Shown piece after piece: positions 33,166-42,096 of a DNA stretch of 42,096 nucleotides. How positions within the stretch are numbered: the first letter of the stretch is position 1; the number at the start of each line of letters is the position of its first letter. The translations under genes and the position numbers were made by a program. The DNA is from Larix sibirica (Eukaryota > Streptophyta > Pinopsida > Pinales > Pinaceae), in the NCBI GenBank assembly GCA_004151065.3, contig NWUY0304621336.1, positions 1 through 42,096 of the forward strand, written 5' to 3'. The notes under the pieces were generated by a model. That model did not search any database and was not told the DNA's origin. It was given only the letters and a program-made list of their open reading frames with translations.

Positions 33166-33660
33166 TTTGAATAGAATCTAAATAGAGGTAGCGTAGACAT
33201 TGTGCTTTTGGTCTAATGAAGGTCCGGGACGTAGCTCGTTTTTTTGTTCCTAATAAATGACCTTAATTCATTTTGTTCAATTCCAACTTAAAGAACCTAG
33301 CATTGTACTCGGGAATTGAAATTAGTGAACATGGCGTTTACTTTGTGATTTGAGCTTATTAATAAGTTTGCATTACGGAAGGAGCTGGGAATTTGCACTT
33401 TGTGGAACATAGCATTTATTAGGTCATTTCTATTGTCTTCTGGCCTATACCTGGTTGACATCACAAACTTTGCATACTGGTAAATAAGACATAAATAACC
33501 TAGCATTGTAGTGTTTCATTTCTACCATAGTCAGCTGGGATGGAGATGACTTTACTCCACTTAGAGCTTACTATGTTTCTTTTTCCCTTACGAGCTGGCG
33601 GTCAATTATACTGAAAGAATCTGGCACCTGTTAATTTTGAGAGTGCGAACGTGGCCTTAT
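33166..33660. other. Spacer with a short repeat
   Basis: AACCTAGCATTGTA occurs at about 33295-33308 and again near 33498-33511, about 203 bases apart. A 69-codon minus-strand frame lies between them (33297-33506) with no known motif. Confidence 0.4.
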
Positions 33661-34740
33661 CCAAACCCATCAACGAATATAAACACCCATTATGACTAGT
33701 CAAAGTACCAACCTGCCCTTCACTACACATGAGGAGAACTACACCCTTGATAAAGGAAGCTAAACACTAGCCTATGTATCTTCTTCACTACCCCTCTTGA
33801 CTTCTTAGTACTTCACTATAGTAACATATATAGATATCACTCACTTGGTCTATAAGCAATATACTGTTGACTCATTCATTCCTAGTAAACTCATAACACT
33901 AGATCAAGAATCTATTACTATTGCACAACTACTCATGCATAAGTGAACAACACTGGACTATCCTCATTCTAAAAGTAATATACTCCTCATTACTCATGGT
34001 AACTCCTCACACTATAGAAAGAATCTCAATAATAATAGATAGCCCCGAACTATTTACTCCTGGAATCATTAGTAAACTACATAACAAGGAAATAGAATCA
34101 ATTATGCAGTAGAACAAAATGGAAGTTCTCCCTCCATTAGGTAATCTCTTACTCTCTTAAGCTAGTAATAAGCTATAACTCTATCACCCATAGTAATGAA
34201 TCTTACAATCATCCCTAATACAATTCAACGAGAAAAGCAGCCTATGACATAACCTTCGTGGACTCACCTAAACAACAATTATTCCAGCATAAAAGTACCG
34301 ACCACCCATTACTCCCATTGATCTACACAATTTCTGCCGGGAAAGGAGAAGGAATCTCATGTTATATAATTAGAACTTCACTCCTTGTAACCTCCAGCTC
34401 TAGAAGTTAATCTCTCCCTTCTCATCGTATTAGGAAACCTATACCAATGAGTGTGAGCACGAATGAGTTGGAATAAATTACTAAGTATAAACAACTATAG
34501 AAGACTATAACTTAAAGGAATATCTTATTGACTCATTAGGAAGATATACCCGGAATATATAACTCTATAAGGCTCTACTCTATAAGGTCTCTAAGGAAGA
34601 ACAACTCTGGGAAACATAACTGGACGTTACTATGTATGTATCTTATTCTTATCCTATGTCTCTTATGCACTCTCCTATTCTCTTATTACAGCGAGTAAAA
34701 AAAAGTAATTAATCTATAACTTGGTATCTAGAGTATTAAT
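33661..34740. other. AC-rich low-complexity tract
   Basis: The plus strand is rich in A, C and T words such as ACTCCTCATTACTCATGG, TTACTCCTGG and TTACTCCCATTG. G is scarce. No gene. Motif-level recurrence without clean units suggests an old degenerate short-repeat array. Confidence 0.4.
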
Positions 34741-37140
34741 AGGGTGTAGCAAAGGTTTGCCTTCTCATGTAGCAAGGCTATAGGTCCCTAACTTATAATT
34801 AGTATCAATCACATAGCAACCTAACTAATTGGGCCCCAAATTGACTTGGGAGTCTTGGTTTGCAATAGCTATAAAGTTTTTATTTACTAGGATATTCTGC
34901 AATGTTGGGGCTAGTCGTTATATAAATTGGAGGTGTTGGAGTTGTTTAATCTGTCAGATAAGTAAGGACCTTTAAATTGAGGGGGGTAACTTGAGTTTCA
35001 GTATGGTCCCTTTCCTATTTCTTTGTTCCCCATATATAAGATAAAGGTCTTATACAATAGAGGAGATAGTATTCTCCTGTTTTCGGTCTTTCGGGCAATA
35101 GAAAGTATTTACTATTAGGTATGCAAGCACGAGCCTGTATAAATTACCTGGTCCATCTGACTATCTGAGAAATCCTAGCATGCATTCTTGTCTCTAGTCA
35201 CTGCACGTAACCGCTTATCATGTTACTGTTACAGGCTCTAGTGTGTAATTACAGAGTACTAAGCTGCTCTATAATGTAAATTAAGCTGTCTAATAAATAG
35301 CCATAGGCTTAAAGAGCATGAATTACGAGCTAGTTCATAGTGGTGTGTATATATGGAGCCGCTTGTTTTACAGATTATCCTAATTTATACTAGTAGGAAA
35401 TCGCTAGTACTACGACATCTGCATTTAAGTAATATTTCAATTTATCTACAGGGAATTAGCTCTAAGTACTAATTAGACTTAGTAAGATACATTGTGGTTT
35501 ATTAATATGGCCCTTTCTTAGTGTAATTTTTTACTATGTAACAAATATCCGTAGTCAGAGTAATTGATGTAGCAAACCCCTACTGCTTAGTTGCAAGTAC
35601 TGGTTTACTATTTAGCTGGTATATAATACATATAGGTAGTCTAGATAAACTAGTATTTCTTATAATATTGGCACTAAGCATGCTTAAGTACGACATTGTA
35701 GAGAGCTATTTCAGTACCATCCAGATGCCATGGAACTATATAGCTTGTATTAACTCCAGAAGGTGCTAAACAGAGTTAAGTATTCAGGTCACCTGCTATA
35801 AATACTTGTATAATGGAGTTATTTCACTGGTTAAACGTATAGTATTACAGATAGTACCTATGTAATATACTGCGTAGAAAGTAGTCGCAGAAAACACGTA
35901 ATAATTATGCATGGCGTTAGAATACTATAACCCCAACATGACATCTGTCCTTAATACTAAGTAACACCTTATATTGACTGCTAACTACGTATTACGCTGA
36001 ATAAATATCACTGGCTAGTCTTAATAGATCATGCTATCTATGTACTACAACCTTGTATCAGACGCGTATTTACTAACCCTGTATAGTATTGAGACCAGTA
36101 AGCCTAATTATATAGAGCCTGAACATATGATATATGTAAGCCTAAGTAATAATACAATTAACTCCATAAGGTCTAAAGCTAGAAGCATTAAACAGGTGGA
36201 CAATGTAATGAACATAGTCTGTTGTTTAATACTATAATCAGCGTGGCTTACTATCTATCCTTGGATCGAGCATGGACGTGCTATGTTCGAGTATGCAACG
36301 CGGAACTGCAGGTAGTAAATGTGTATCACGCTGATCATTTCACCTAAGAGCTAATACAACACATAGACAGGTGAGTGAGGTCGTAAGCAATTTATTGTGT
36401 TCACGAGGCTAAGTCTATTACTACGTGGTATAGAGTTACTAGTCAATGATAAACAGCCTCAACGACTCAGTACTAGTTATAAACCATTAATTCTTAGCCC
36501 ACATGGTAGTATTACTGATAAATATCTCTAAGTAAGTACTATTAATAGGCCATACATAGAGTACTAGCACCTGGTTAGTATAATACTAGTGAAACTGGTT
36601 CTCTATATACCCACCATGTCAGTTTTATGTTGCTAGGATTAATACCATGCTAGTTACCAGGTTTGTTACAGGCTGATACATAAGCATAGGCATGATAGTC
36701 AGTTATTAATCTAGAGACGTCGTGTACGCTAATTGGCCATATGTTATTATTCCAAATTACGAGTCAGTTTACTACACGTATTATTAAGCTTATAGTATTA
36801 TATATTGAGTAACAGGCTCATCATGAATTATACAAACAGGCGAGTTCAGACCTTGATGCGTCGATAACCTTGCTCCATGTCAGACTATTTAGCTCTATAT
36901 TTTCTCTATTAAGGCTATAAAATAAGGGACTTAGCTATAATAAAGTATACAATTATAAAGGCAATAAATTGAATTAAGGATAATTAAGTACTATAAATTT
37001 AGAACTACTATCTACTAATACCTTTAATCCGAGCCTTGGTAAGCTTAAATAGCATATATGGAGTATCACTAGTTTACCATTTAATAATTCAAGGCACCTG
37101 AATAGGCCAGTGAAATAATCTAGCTAGAGAGGAACCCGTA
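34741..37140. other. AT-rich tract with TAC/GTA/CTAG-rich wording
   Basis: About 2 kb (clearest from 35.1 to 36.9 kb) with few homopolymer runs and many short words such as AGTACTA, CTAGTAC, TAGTATT, GTTATTA and TACCAGG. The style is unlike the flanks. The one open frame (36031-36237) has no known motif. No RNA gene or replication element is recognised. Confidence 0.4.
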
Positions 37141-37639
37141 ATGAGGCGAGAAGGAACCCCACATTCCTGCAGCTACCAGTTTGAGAGATATGGATCGAGG
37201 GGCTAAGACCTCCCTTCCTTTCCTAGGCGGGGCAGTCTCAATTCATCTTTACTTCCAATCTCGCTCACAATCTCGTAGGGTGGTGTTATACAATCTCGCC
37301 GTAAATCTCGTCTTACAATATTTGGCTCCGCAGGATCCAGTCAGAAGGGTGTTCATTTCTACCAATACATTCTACCAAATAAGAGAAGAGCTCAACCAAT
37401 GAAGAAAAGGGGTTAATCCATCTACCAGAAGGGCTATTAAAGAGCAGAAAATTATACCAAAAAATTCCTGTCTTCTTCGATCGCGCTTAATTAGGCTAGG
37501 TGTGGGACAAGCTTACGCGCCCTTAAGTAATTGTAAGGAGGAGCAACTATACTCAGACCCGTAATGAGTTCTTCTGAACCCTAATTAGGCGGGGTAGCCC
37601 TGCGTATTGGATCAGTCGATTATTAGCCAAGCGGAGTGG
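37141..37639. other. Spacer with repeated CAATCTCG words
   Basis: (A)CAATCTCG or AAATCTCG occurs four to five times between 37256 and 37312. A 73-codon open frame (37181-37402) spans them with no known domain. Confidence 0.35.
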
Positions 37640-37835
37640 CCTAAGGGATTAGAGCGAATTAGATCCATTGGGATTAGAGCCAGTAGGGGAGCCCGGTGGA
37701 TTAGCGGAGCCAAGTGTATTATAGCCAGGGGATTGGATCATTGGATTAGACCCCTTCCCTGTGTATTAGCCTAGGGATTAGAGCGTATTAAAGCGAATTA
37801 GAGCGGATTAGGGCCAGTGGGATTAGAGGCATCTC
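37640..37835 (+). repeat. GGATTAGAGC degenerate tandem array
   Basis: Units GGGATTAGAGCGAATTAG, GGGATTAGAGCCAGTAGG, TGGATTAGCGGAGCC and GGGATTAGAGCGTATTA recur about every 15-25 bases, closing with AGCGGATTAGGGCCAGTGGG. No coding frame is implied. Wording near 37740 (CCCCTTCCCTGTGTATTAG) is shared with 26643 and 37979. Confidence 0.6.
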
Positions 37836-38469
37836 TCAATATCTCCCGTGTATTGGCTAGCGGTAATCGGGACCTCGTTCCTGTGTCTATCGGCACCTCC
37901 ATACTGTGACTGGCTATTGGTCGTCGGCTGACTTAAATTGACTATGTGGGACAGAGGTTTTCTCAGTAGACTGTAAATGCCCCTTCCTGTGAGTATCTGT
38001 AGGAATGATTGTTCCGTCTCGGTAAGTGAAAGGGTAAGGGATATAGCTCTGCCCTTGCCAACGCCATTGCTACTATTGGATCACCAACGCCAATCAACAT
38101 GAACATCAACATCGAATCCATATCCGCCTTCTTCCTTGGTGGGTGCTGCTATGTCTGGGTTGCGGGGGGCTATGATCGGCGCTTCAGTCAGCTATGTAGG
38201 TTGGCTCTGTAGGGCCTGTAGAATTGGGTTCGGGAGATAGGCAGCAAGTGCGGCAACAGCTAGGCCATACTGAGTGAATAAAAAACCCATATCACTAGCC
38301 GAGAGCTTAATTTCCACTTTTATGTGTCTTTATGTGCACTGGCCATCTTAGTTATAGTAGTTATCGGTGTGTTCTGGGATTCATTTAGCTTCAACCCCTA
38401 TTTATTGAGGTCCTCTTTCTTCTAACCCAGTTCGGCTTGTATGATAAACGTCCAAGTCTTTTTCTCTTC
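37836..38469. other. Spacer with GCTATG-type wording
   Basis: TAAATGCCCCTTCC near 37976 matches 26640. GCTGCTATGTCTGGGTTGC and GGGGCTATGATCGGC near 38147-38180 echo 17.1 kb and 25.9 kb. ATAAACGTCCAAG at about 38444 is a stray copy of the 17.8/40.2 kb tandem unit. No gene. Confidence 0.35.
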
Positions 38470-38936
38470 ACTCTGCTGCTGGGTCTTCTAATTACTGGTC
38501 TTGCTGCGTGTCCTCCTGCTGGTAGGTTGTGCTTAAACAATTACTTACAGTACTGCTACCTATGCCACTTATATGATGCATCTTTATCTCGATAAGTATC
38601 CGCCCATGCCTATGCTGATGCCGGTCCCTATGCTACTGCTGGAGGATCTGGAACTTTAAGGTAGGTATGCTGCGGGTTATGCTTATGGAGCAACAGGTTC
38701 TTATTCCACCCAAGCAAATAAATCAACAGACTCTGAATATCGCTCAACGTACTTTACTTTTTGTCCAACATCCCTTAGACATTTTAAGGATGCTACCTTC
38801 CCCTCTTTTACTGGATATGCCATGGGGTATGCAACTGCTGAACCAACTGACTGGATCCACTACTCGATCTCGTGCTGTATAAGTGCCTGGATCTTCTCTT
38901 CGTGCTGCTGGCTCGGTGCTAGCTGATTGAGATGCT
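38470..38936 (+). repeat. Period-3 array P6
   Basis: The early part contains GPYATAGGSGTLR (about 38623-38662), followed by TAG. One base later an 87-codon run opens from 38663 to TGA at 38924-38926: RYAAGYAYGATGSYSTQANK, then FKDATFPSFTGYAMGYATAE and a Cys/Trp-rich tail. There is no ATG at the start and no known domain. Ala, Gly, Tyr, Thr and Ser dominate the first two thirds, as in the other arrays. Confidence 0.55.
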
Positions 38937-38974
38937 TTTTGCTATAAGCGCCTAGATGTTTGCCTAACGTATAA

Positions 38975-39562
38975 AATAGGAGCGAGCCAAACTTACGGCT
39001 AAGCCTTTCTTACTCTTAGGTGTAATAAACTCTAAGTAAAACTATTTAGCGATAACGATCCAATGAGCATATTTACCATTGATGACCCGGCAACTCAATA
39101 GGAATGACATGGGGTTAGAGGTCGTGATGACCTTTGTTTTGTGCATAAAGATATAATGAGCGTCTCGACAGAGAAGAAAACAATTAGGGCCAATTTCTAT
39201 TCATGGTTATAGTTCAAGGCTGTGCCAAAATGGTTCTTGCTAACATAGTAAATGACATGCTTGCGTCCATCAACATCTTCTTGAACCAAAACACTAGCAA
39301 CTACATAGGTATAAGTAGAAAGGTACAGGAGAAAGTCCTTATAAAAGTAAGGGGGATGAATCAAAGGAGTGGAAGTAAGAGCATGTTTCAGCGCATCGAA
39401 AGACTTTTGAGCATGATCATGAAAAAAACAACAAAAAGGGATGGTTGACCATAAACGGTGCAATAAGACATGAACAATGGTGGTATAATCAGGAATGGAC
39501 TTATGCAATAAATTGGCTTTTCCTTGCAAACTCTGTAACTAATGCTAGGTGCGAGGAGGGGG
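38975..39562 (-). pseudogene. Ty3/gypsy RT-connection/RNase H remnant
   Basis: On the minus strand: LQSLQGKANLLHKSIPDYTT (RT thumb, preceded by two stops), AQKSFDALKHALTSTPLIHP, DFLLYLSTYTYVVASVLVQE, GRKHVIYYVSKN and LNYNHE-stop-KLALIV. A frameshift leads to HYIFMHKTKVITTSNPMSFL and VINGKYAHWIVIAK-stop-FYLEF. This is the usual order of RT C-terminus, connection and RNase H in plant gypsy elements. The first RNase H carboxylate normally lies in the LYxDAS position. Here the text is LYLSTY, so that Asp is absent, which is also seen in some Tat-lineage elements. The lineage could match the protease pieces at 12.3 and 19.9 kb. Frameshift and stops make it non-functional. Confidence 0.85.
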
Positions 39563-39634
39563 ATTTATGCTCTAAGGTAGTAAAATCACATTCTAGAGCG
39601 CGCAAACGGCTTCTGAGACTGCTTTTAGATATAT

Positions 39635-39832
39635 ATCTTTCTAGCTCTCTTAATGGAAGGGATGCTCCTGCCTTTACTTCTAGGTCTATAACCGTACGAA
39701 GGGAAGCTACAGGGTACGGGTATAAATAAGGAACTTAAACCACAACTGGCTTTGCTCCTACCTTTCCCGATGCTTTTGGTGCTGCTACTGAGATTTATGA
39801 AATTGGTTCAAATGCAATGGCTGGCGTCTGAG
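39635..39832 (+). repeat. Period-3 array P7
   Basis: One frame reads GRDAPAFTSRSITVRREATG to a stop at 39727-39729. After a shift it reads TGFAPTFPDAFGAATEIYEI and GSNAMAG, then a stop. GGAAGGGATG (39655-39664) is the same word as in P2 (11205-11214) and inverted in P4. It is a short member of the period-3 family. Confidence 0.45.
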
Positions 39833-39959
39833 AAGCGATTTAAGAGCTCTAAAACGGGTGTTAGCCTGGGTCGAGTCATAATCCTCTATACGCGGCATCT
39901 TTCGTGCATTTGTCATTAAGGAAGTTTCTTAATGAGAGCATTTCATTCAAATCTCCTTA

Positions 39960-40440
39960 CTGCCCCTCTCCCTCTGGTCGACCCCTCTATTTGATTTGAC
40001 GGAGAATCAACAATATTAGACTCCTCTCCCCCTGGTCGAGCCACTTTGAGTTGCCACTCTATCTCCCTCGATAACAGTTAGACGGAGTTGCCGCTCTATC
40101 TCCCTCGAATGGAGAATCAACATAGTTTGGTCCCTCTGTACAAAAAGGACAAGACAGAGAGATTAGCCATTTAACTAATAAACTACAATCTACCTAATAT
40201 AATTAGCCATTTTACTTTGAAACGTCCAATATACCTAGATAACATTATCCATTTAACTAATAAACGCCCAAGATACCCATTTTATGTATAAACGTCCAAT
40301 TAAGTTGTTATTACATATCTCCTGTTTTGGTATACACTTGATAACGGAGAATCAACAATATTAGACGGAGAATCAACAAGATGAGACGGAGAATCAACAT
40401 AGTTTGGGAGGGAATTAGCCATTTAACTAATAAAGTGCCA
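39960..40440 (+). repeat. Cluster of short tandem repeats
   Basis: Three kinds of unit lie together. ACGGAGAATCAACA recurs with a 21-base period at 40344, 40365 and 40386, plus earlier copies near 40000 and 40112. GAGTTGCC(A/G)CTCTATCTCC followed by CTCGA occurs near 40049 and 40085, a 36-base spacing. ATTAGCCATTTAACTAATAA followed by AC(G)TCCAAT-type text forms units of about 26-40 bases at 40161-40303, with another at 40414. CCCTGGTCGAGCC also recurs. No gene lies within. Confidence 0.75.
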
Positions 40441-40545
40441 ATTTATCCTTTCACCTTCTTGGCAACTAAGATTTAGGATAGATCGGCTACCTACCCTTGC
40501 TTCCTTTCTTTTTGTTATTCGCTCAATAAATAAATCCATGCATCC
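40441..40545. other. Spacer
   Basis: Nothing recognised. Confidence 0.3.
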
Positions 40546-40548
40546 CTG

Positions 40549-40586
40549 GTAACTCACTAACTCACTCACTGACTCACTCACTCGCT
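40549..40586 (+). repeat. (ACTC)n microsatellite
   Basis: TAACTCACTAACTCACTCAC followed by TGACTCACTCACTCGCTT: imperfect four-base repeat. Confidence 0.75.
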
Positions 40587-40589
40587 TCT

Positions 40590-41330
40590 GGGACTATTGA
40601 AAATGCTTGCTCCTGGGATGTATGATCTTTATCTTATCCGAGGGAGGTCCTATTTAAACTATGCTCTATTTTGGGAAGACCTATTATAACAATGCTCCTG
40701 GGACGGAGGACTATTCTAACTGGACTATGCTGCTAGTCCTATGTCTACTGCTGGTCCTATCACACACACTGGTAACTAAAATGCTGGCTGGCTTTTAGAG
40801 TGATTGAAAGTGGGCTAGGCTGAGCTGTGCTTCGTGGGTAGGGAGGAAAGAACTAGCTAGGAAGCTTCGTTGCAGCAATAGGTTGTAACGTTGTAAAATG
40901 CCTTTCTTATTAAATATAACGTCACTTTCCATTGAAGTTGGGCATCCAGGCTCTCAATAGCCTTTTTAATAGGCAATCCTGATGCCTATCATGCTTTGCA
41001 ACCATCATTGCTTGGTTTCCTTTCCCTATCCTAAGGGATAAAGGACTTGCGACCTTATTTTATGCACAAGGATATAATCCTTCCTCTATAGGTCGGGTCG
41101 GTATCTATCATACCCCTACTAGCCATTTTATTGTTTTACTCAATGACAACTATAATAACTAAGAGCATCACAACTCTTATCTGCAATTATTAAAGCATTC
41201 ACTGGATGCAGTTAATGCCTTGCATGCATTCTTGCGACAAACATTTCTTGATGGGTCGAGTCACTTAACGTTCCTCGCTCCTTGTGCGCTTACTTATCTC
41301 CTTGGCCTGGCTAGTTACCAAAATGAATAA
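40590..41330. other. No gene recognised
   Basis: From 40590 to 40770 words such as GCTCCTGGGA and CTGGGACGGAGGACTATT recur, and ATGCTGCTAGTCC resembles the period-3 arrays. The rest is plain spacer. Confidence 0.3.
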
Positions 41331-41339
41331 GTTACGTAT

Positions 41340-41560
41340 AAGGACCAAAATTGGTACGATGACCTACTAGTACTACTATATAATATAGTAGGCGGGATGG
41401 GGACCATGGATGGTGAGTCAGATGGAAGGTGAGGAAGTGGGGCCCATTTAGTGGGGTAGGTTAATCGGGTACCATGACTTACTTAGCTAAGGCGGGATGG
41501 GGACCAAGTTAATGACCCACTCACTGACTGAGTGTAGGCGGGATCAAAGGCATAACAAAC
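41340..41560 (+). repeat. GGCGGGATGGGGACCA repeats with a palindrome
   Basis: GGCGGGATGGGGACCA occurs near 41391-41406 and about 104 bases later near 41494-41509, with a shortened copy (GGCGGGATC) near 41538. CTACTATATAATATAGTAG at 41373-41391 is an almost perfect palindrome immediately left of the first copy. CACTCACTGACTGAGTG near 41517 is a second near-palindrome. Confidence 0.5.
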
Positions 41561-42096
41561 AACCCGTGAACCTTATCCCCAGCCAGCAATGAACATTGGT
41601 TGGTAGGGGCCGTAAGCCTTATATATAAGCTTGGCTCAGCCCCCAGCCCTTGCTCTGCTCAGGTAAGAGCTAATTACATATATAATAGCAGGATACGTTT
41701 ACACTTGAATTTGCATTTTAGACCAGCATCTCCACTAGTAGTGGTACCTACGTCGTAACAATAGAATATCGCCATGGTCCTGGGCAATTCCCAAGCTGCT
41801 AGAAGGCCAGTCCCAGCAGATTCGCCTGGTCCTCTCGGATCTTCTTCACCGGGCCTACTCCTAACTGGTACACTTGGATCTTCATAGTGCTAGTCTCGTG
41901 AAAGCCAGAATATCACATCCGACATTTAGCATTGATACGTTTACACTAACTGGGCTAAGAGAATCCACCATTGGAGACTACGCTGGGATTGATGGGGAGA
42001 CTACGAGATTGTATACTACGCTAGGACCTATCTATCCTAATTCTACTAGCTCTACACCTAGGCCTCTGACTTGTCCTCGGAGAATACCTAGCTGGG
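41561..42096. other. Window end, short repeats only
   Basis: GATACGTTTACACT occurs near 41693 and near 41934. GAGACTACG and ACTACGCT(G/A)GGA recur between 41965 and 42026. No gene is recognised and the window ends inside this material. Confidence 0.4.

Noticed and set aside
37631-37655. GGAGTGGCCTAAGGG resembles the start of a tRNA-Ser or tRNA-Leu D-arm
   Set aside because: It leads straight into the GGATTAG array; no cloverleaf can be formed.
37640-37835. Telomeric repeat
   Set aside because: Plant telomere units are TTTAGGG in perfect tandem; these units are longer and irregular.
1-42096. Plastid-derived insert or standard mitochondrial gene (nad, cox, atp, cob, rps, ccm)
   Set aside because: I compared the open frames with the conserved motifs of these families that I know and found no match; a database search would be needed to exclude short fragments.

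Overview
This window looks like gene-poor, repeat-rich seed-plant DNA. Nothing in 42 kb reads as an intact known gene. I found no tRNA, rRNA, CRISPR array, riboswitch or bacterial-type operon. The plant assignment rests on four kinds of decayed plant-type retroelement: a Ty1/copia element primed by initiator-Met tRNA, a chromovirus-like Ty3/gypsy pol, a second Ty3/gypsy lineage of Athila/Tat type, and an L1-like LINE. The rest is a patchwork of degenerate short repeats. An expanded mitochondrial genome (a conifer type would fit) is my best guess; a nuclear heterochromatic location is the main alternative. The sequence alone does not settle which.

Layout. 1-2.2 kb: low-complexity DNA, an unrecognised but protein-like ORF (1700-2158) and one copy of a short dispersed repeat. 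2.37-3.27 kb: first of a family of period-3 arrays that translate as Ala/Gly/Ser/Thr/Tyr-rich text. 3.5-5.77 kb: copia remnant (putative LTR, primer-binding site, capsid-less gag with two zinc knuckles, protease start). 5.8-12.2 kb: repeat mosaic and AT-rich DNA. 12.25-12.41 kb: a 53-codon gypsy protease piece, followed by a composite degenerate array to about 14.15 kb. 14.72-16.38 kb (minus): protease, reverse transcriptase and RNase H remnant of a chromovirus-like element. 16.4-19.6 kb: mosaic with a minus-strand period-3 array. 19.6-20.1 kb (minus): second gypsy protease. 21.7 kb (minus): possible gag zinc-knuckle relic. 22.2-25.6 kb: second block of the composite array. 27.49-28.19 kb: LINE endonuclease remnant. 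28.2-29.56 kb (minus): unknown ORF chain and the longest period-3 array. 31.4-31.9 kb (minus): unknown frameshifted ORF. 32.7-33.2 kb: period-3 array. 33.7-37.1 kb: two compositionally odd tracts. 37.6-37.8 kb: GGATTAG-type array. 38.5-39.8 kb: two period-3 arrays flanking a minus-strand gypsy RT/RNase H remnant. 40-42 kb: short tandem repeats.

Nothing here looks like a working system. All retroelement pieces are broken by frameshifts and stops, many of which can be explained by C-to-T or G-to-A changes, as expected for formerly methylated nuclear elements. The most unusual material is the period-3 'A/G/S/T/Y' family, seen at six or more loci on both strands, together with the two related composite array blocks.
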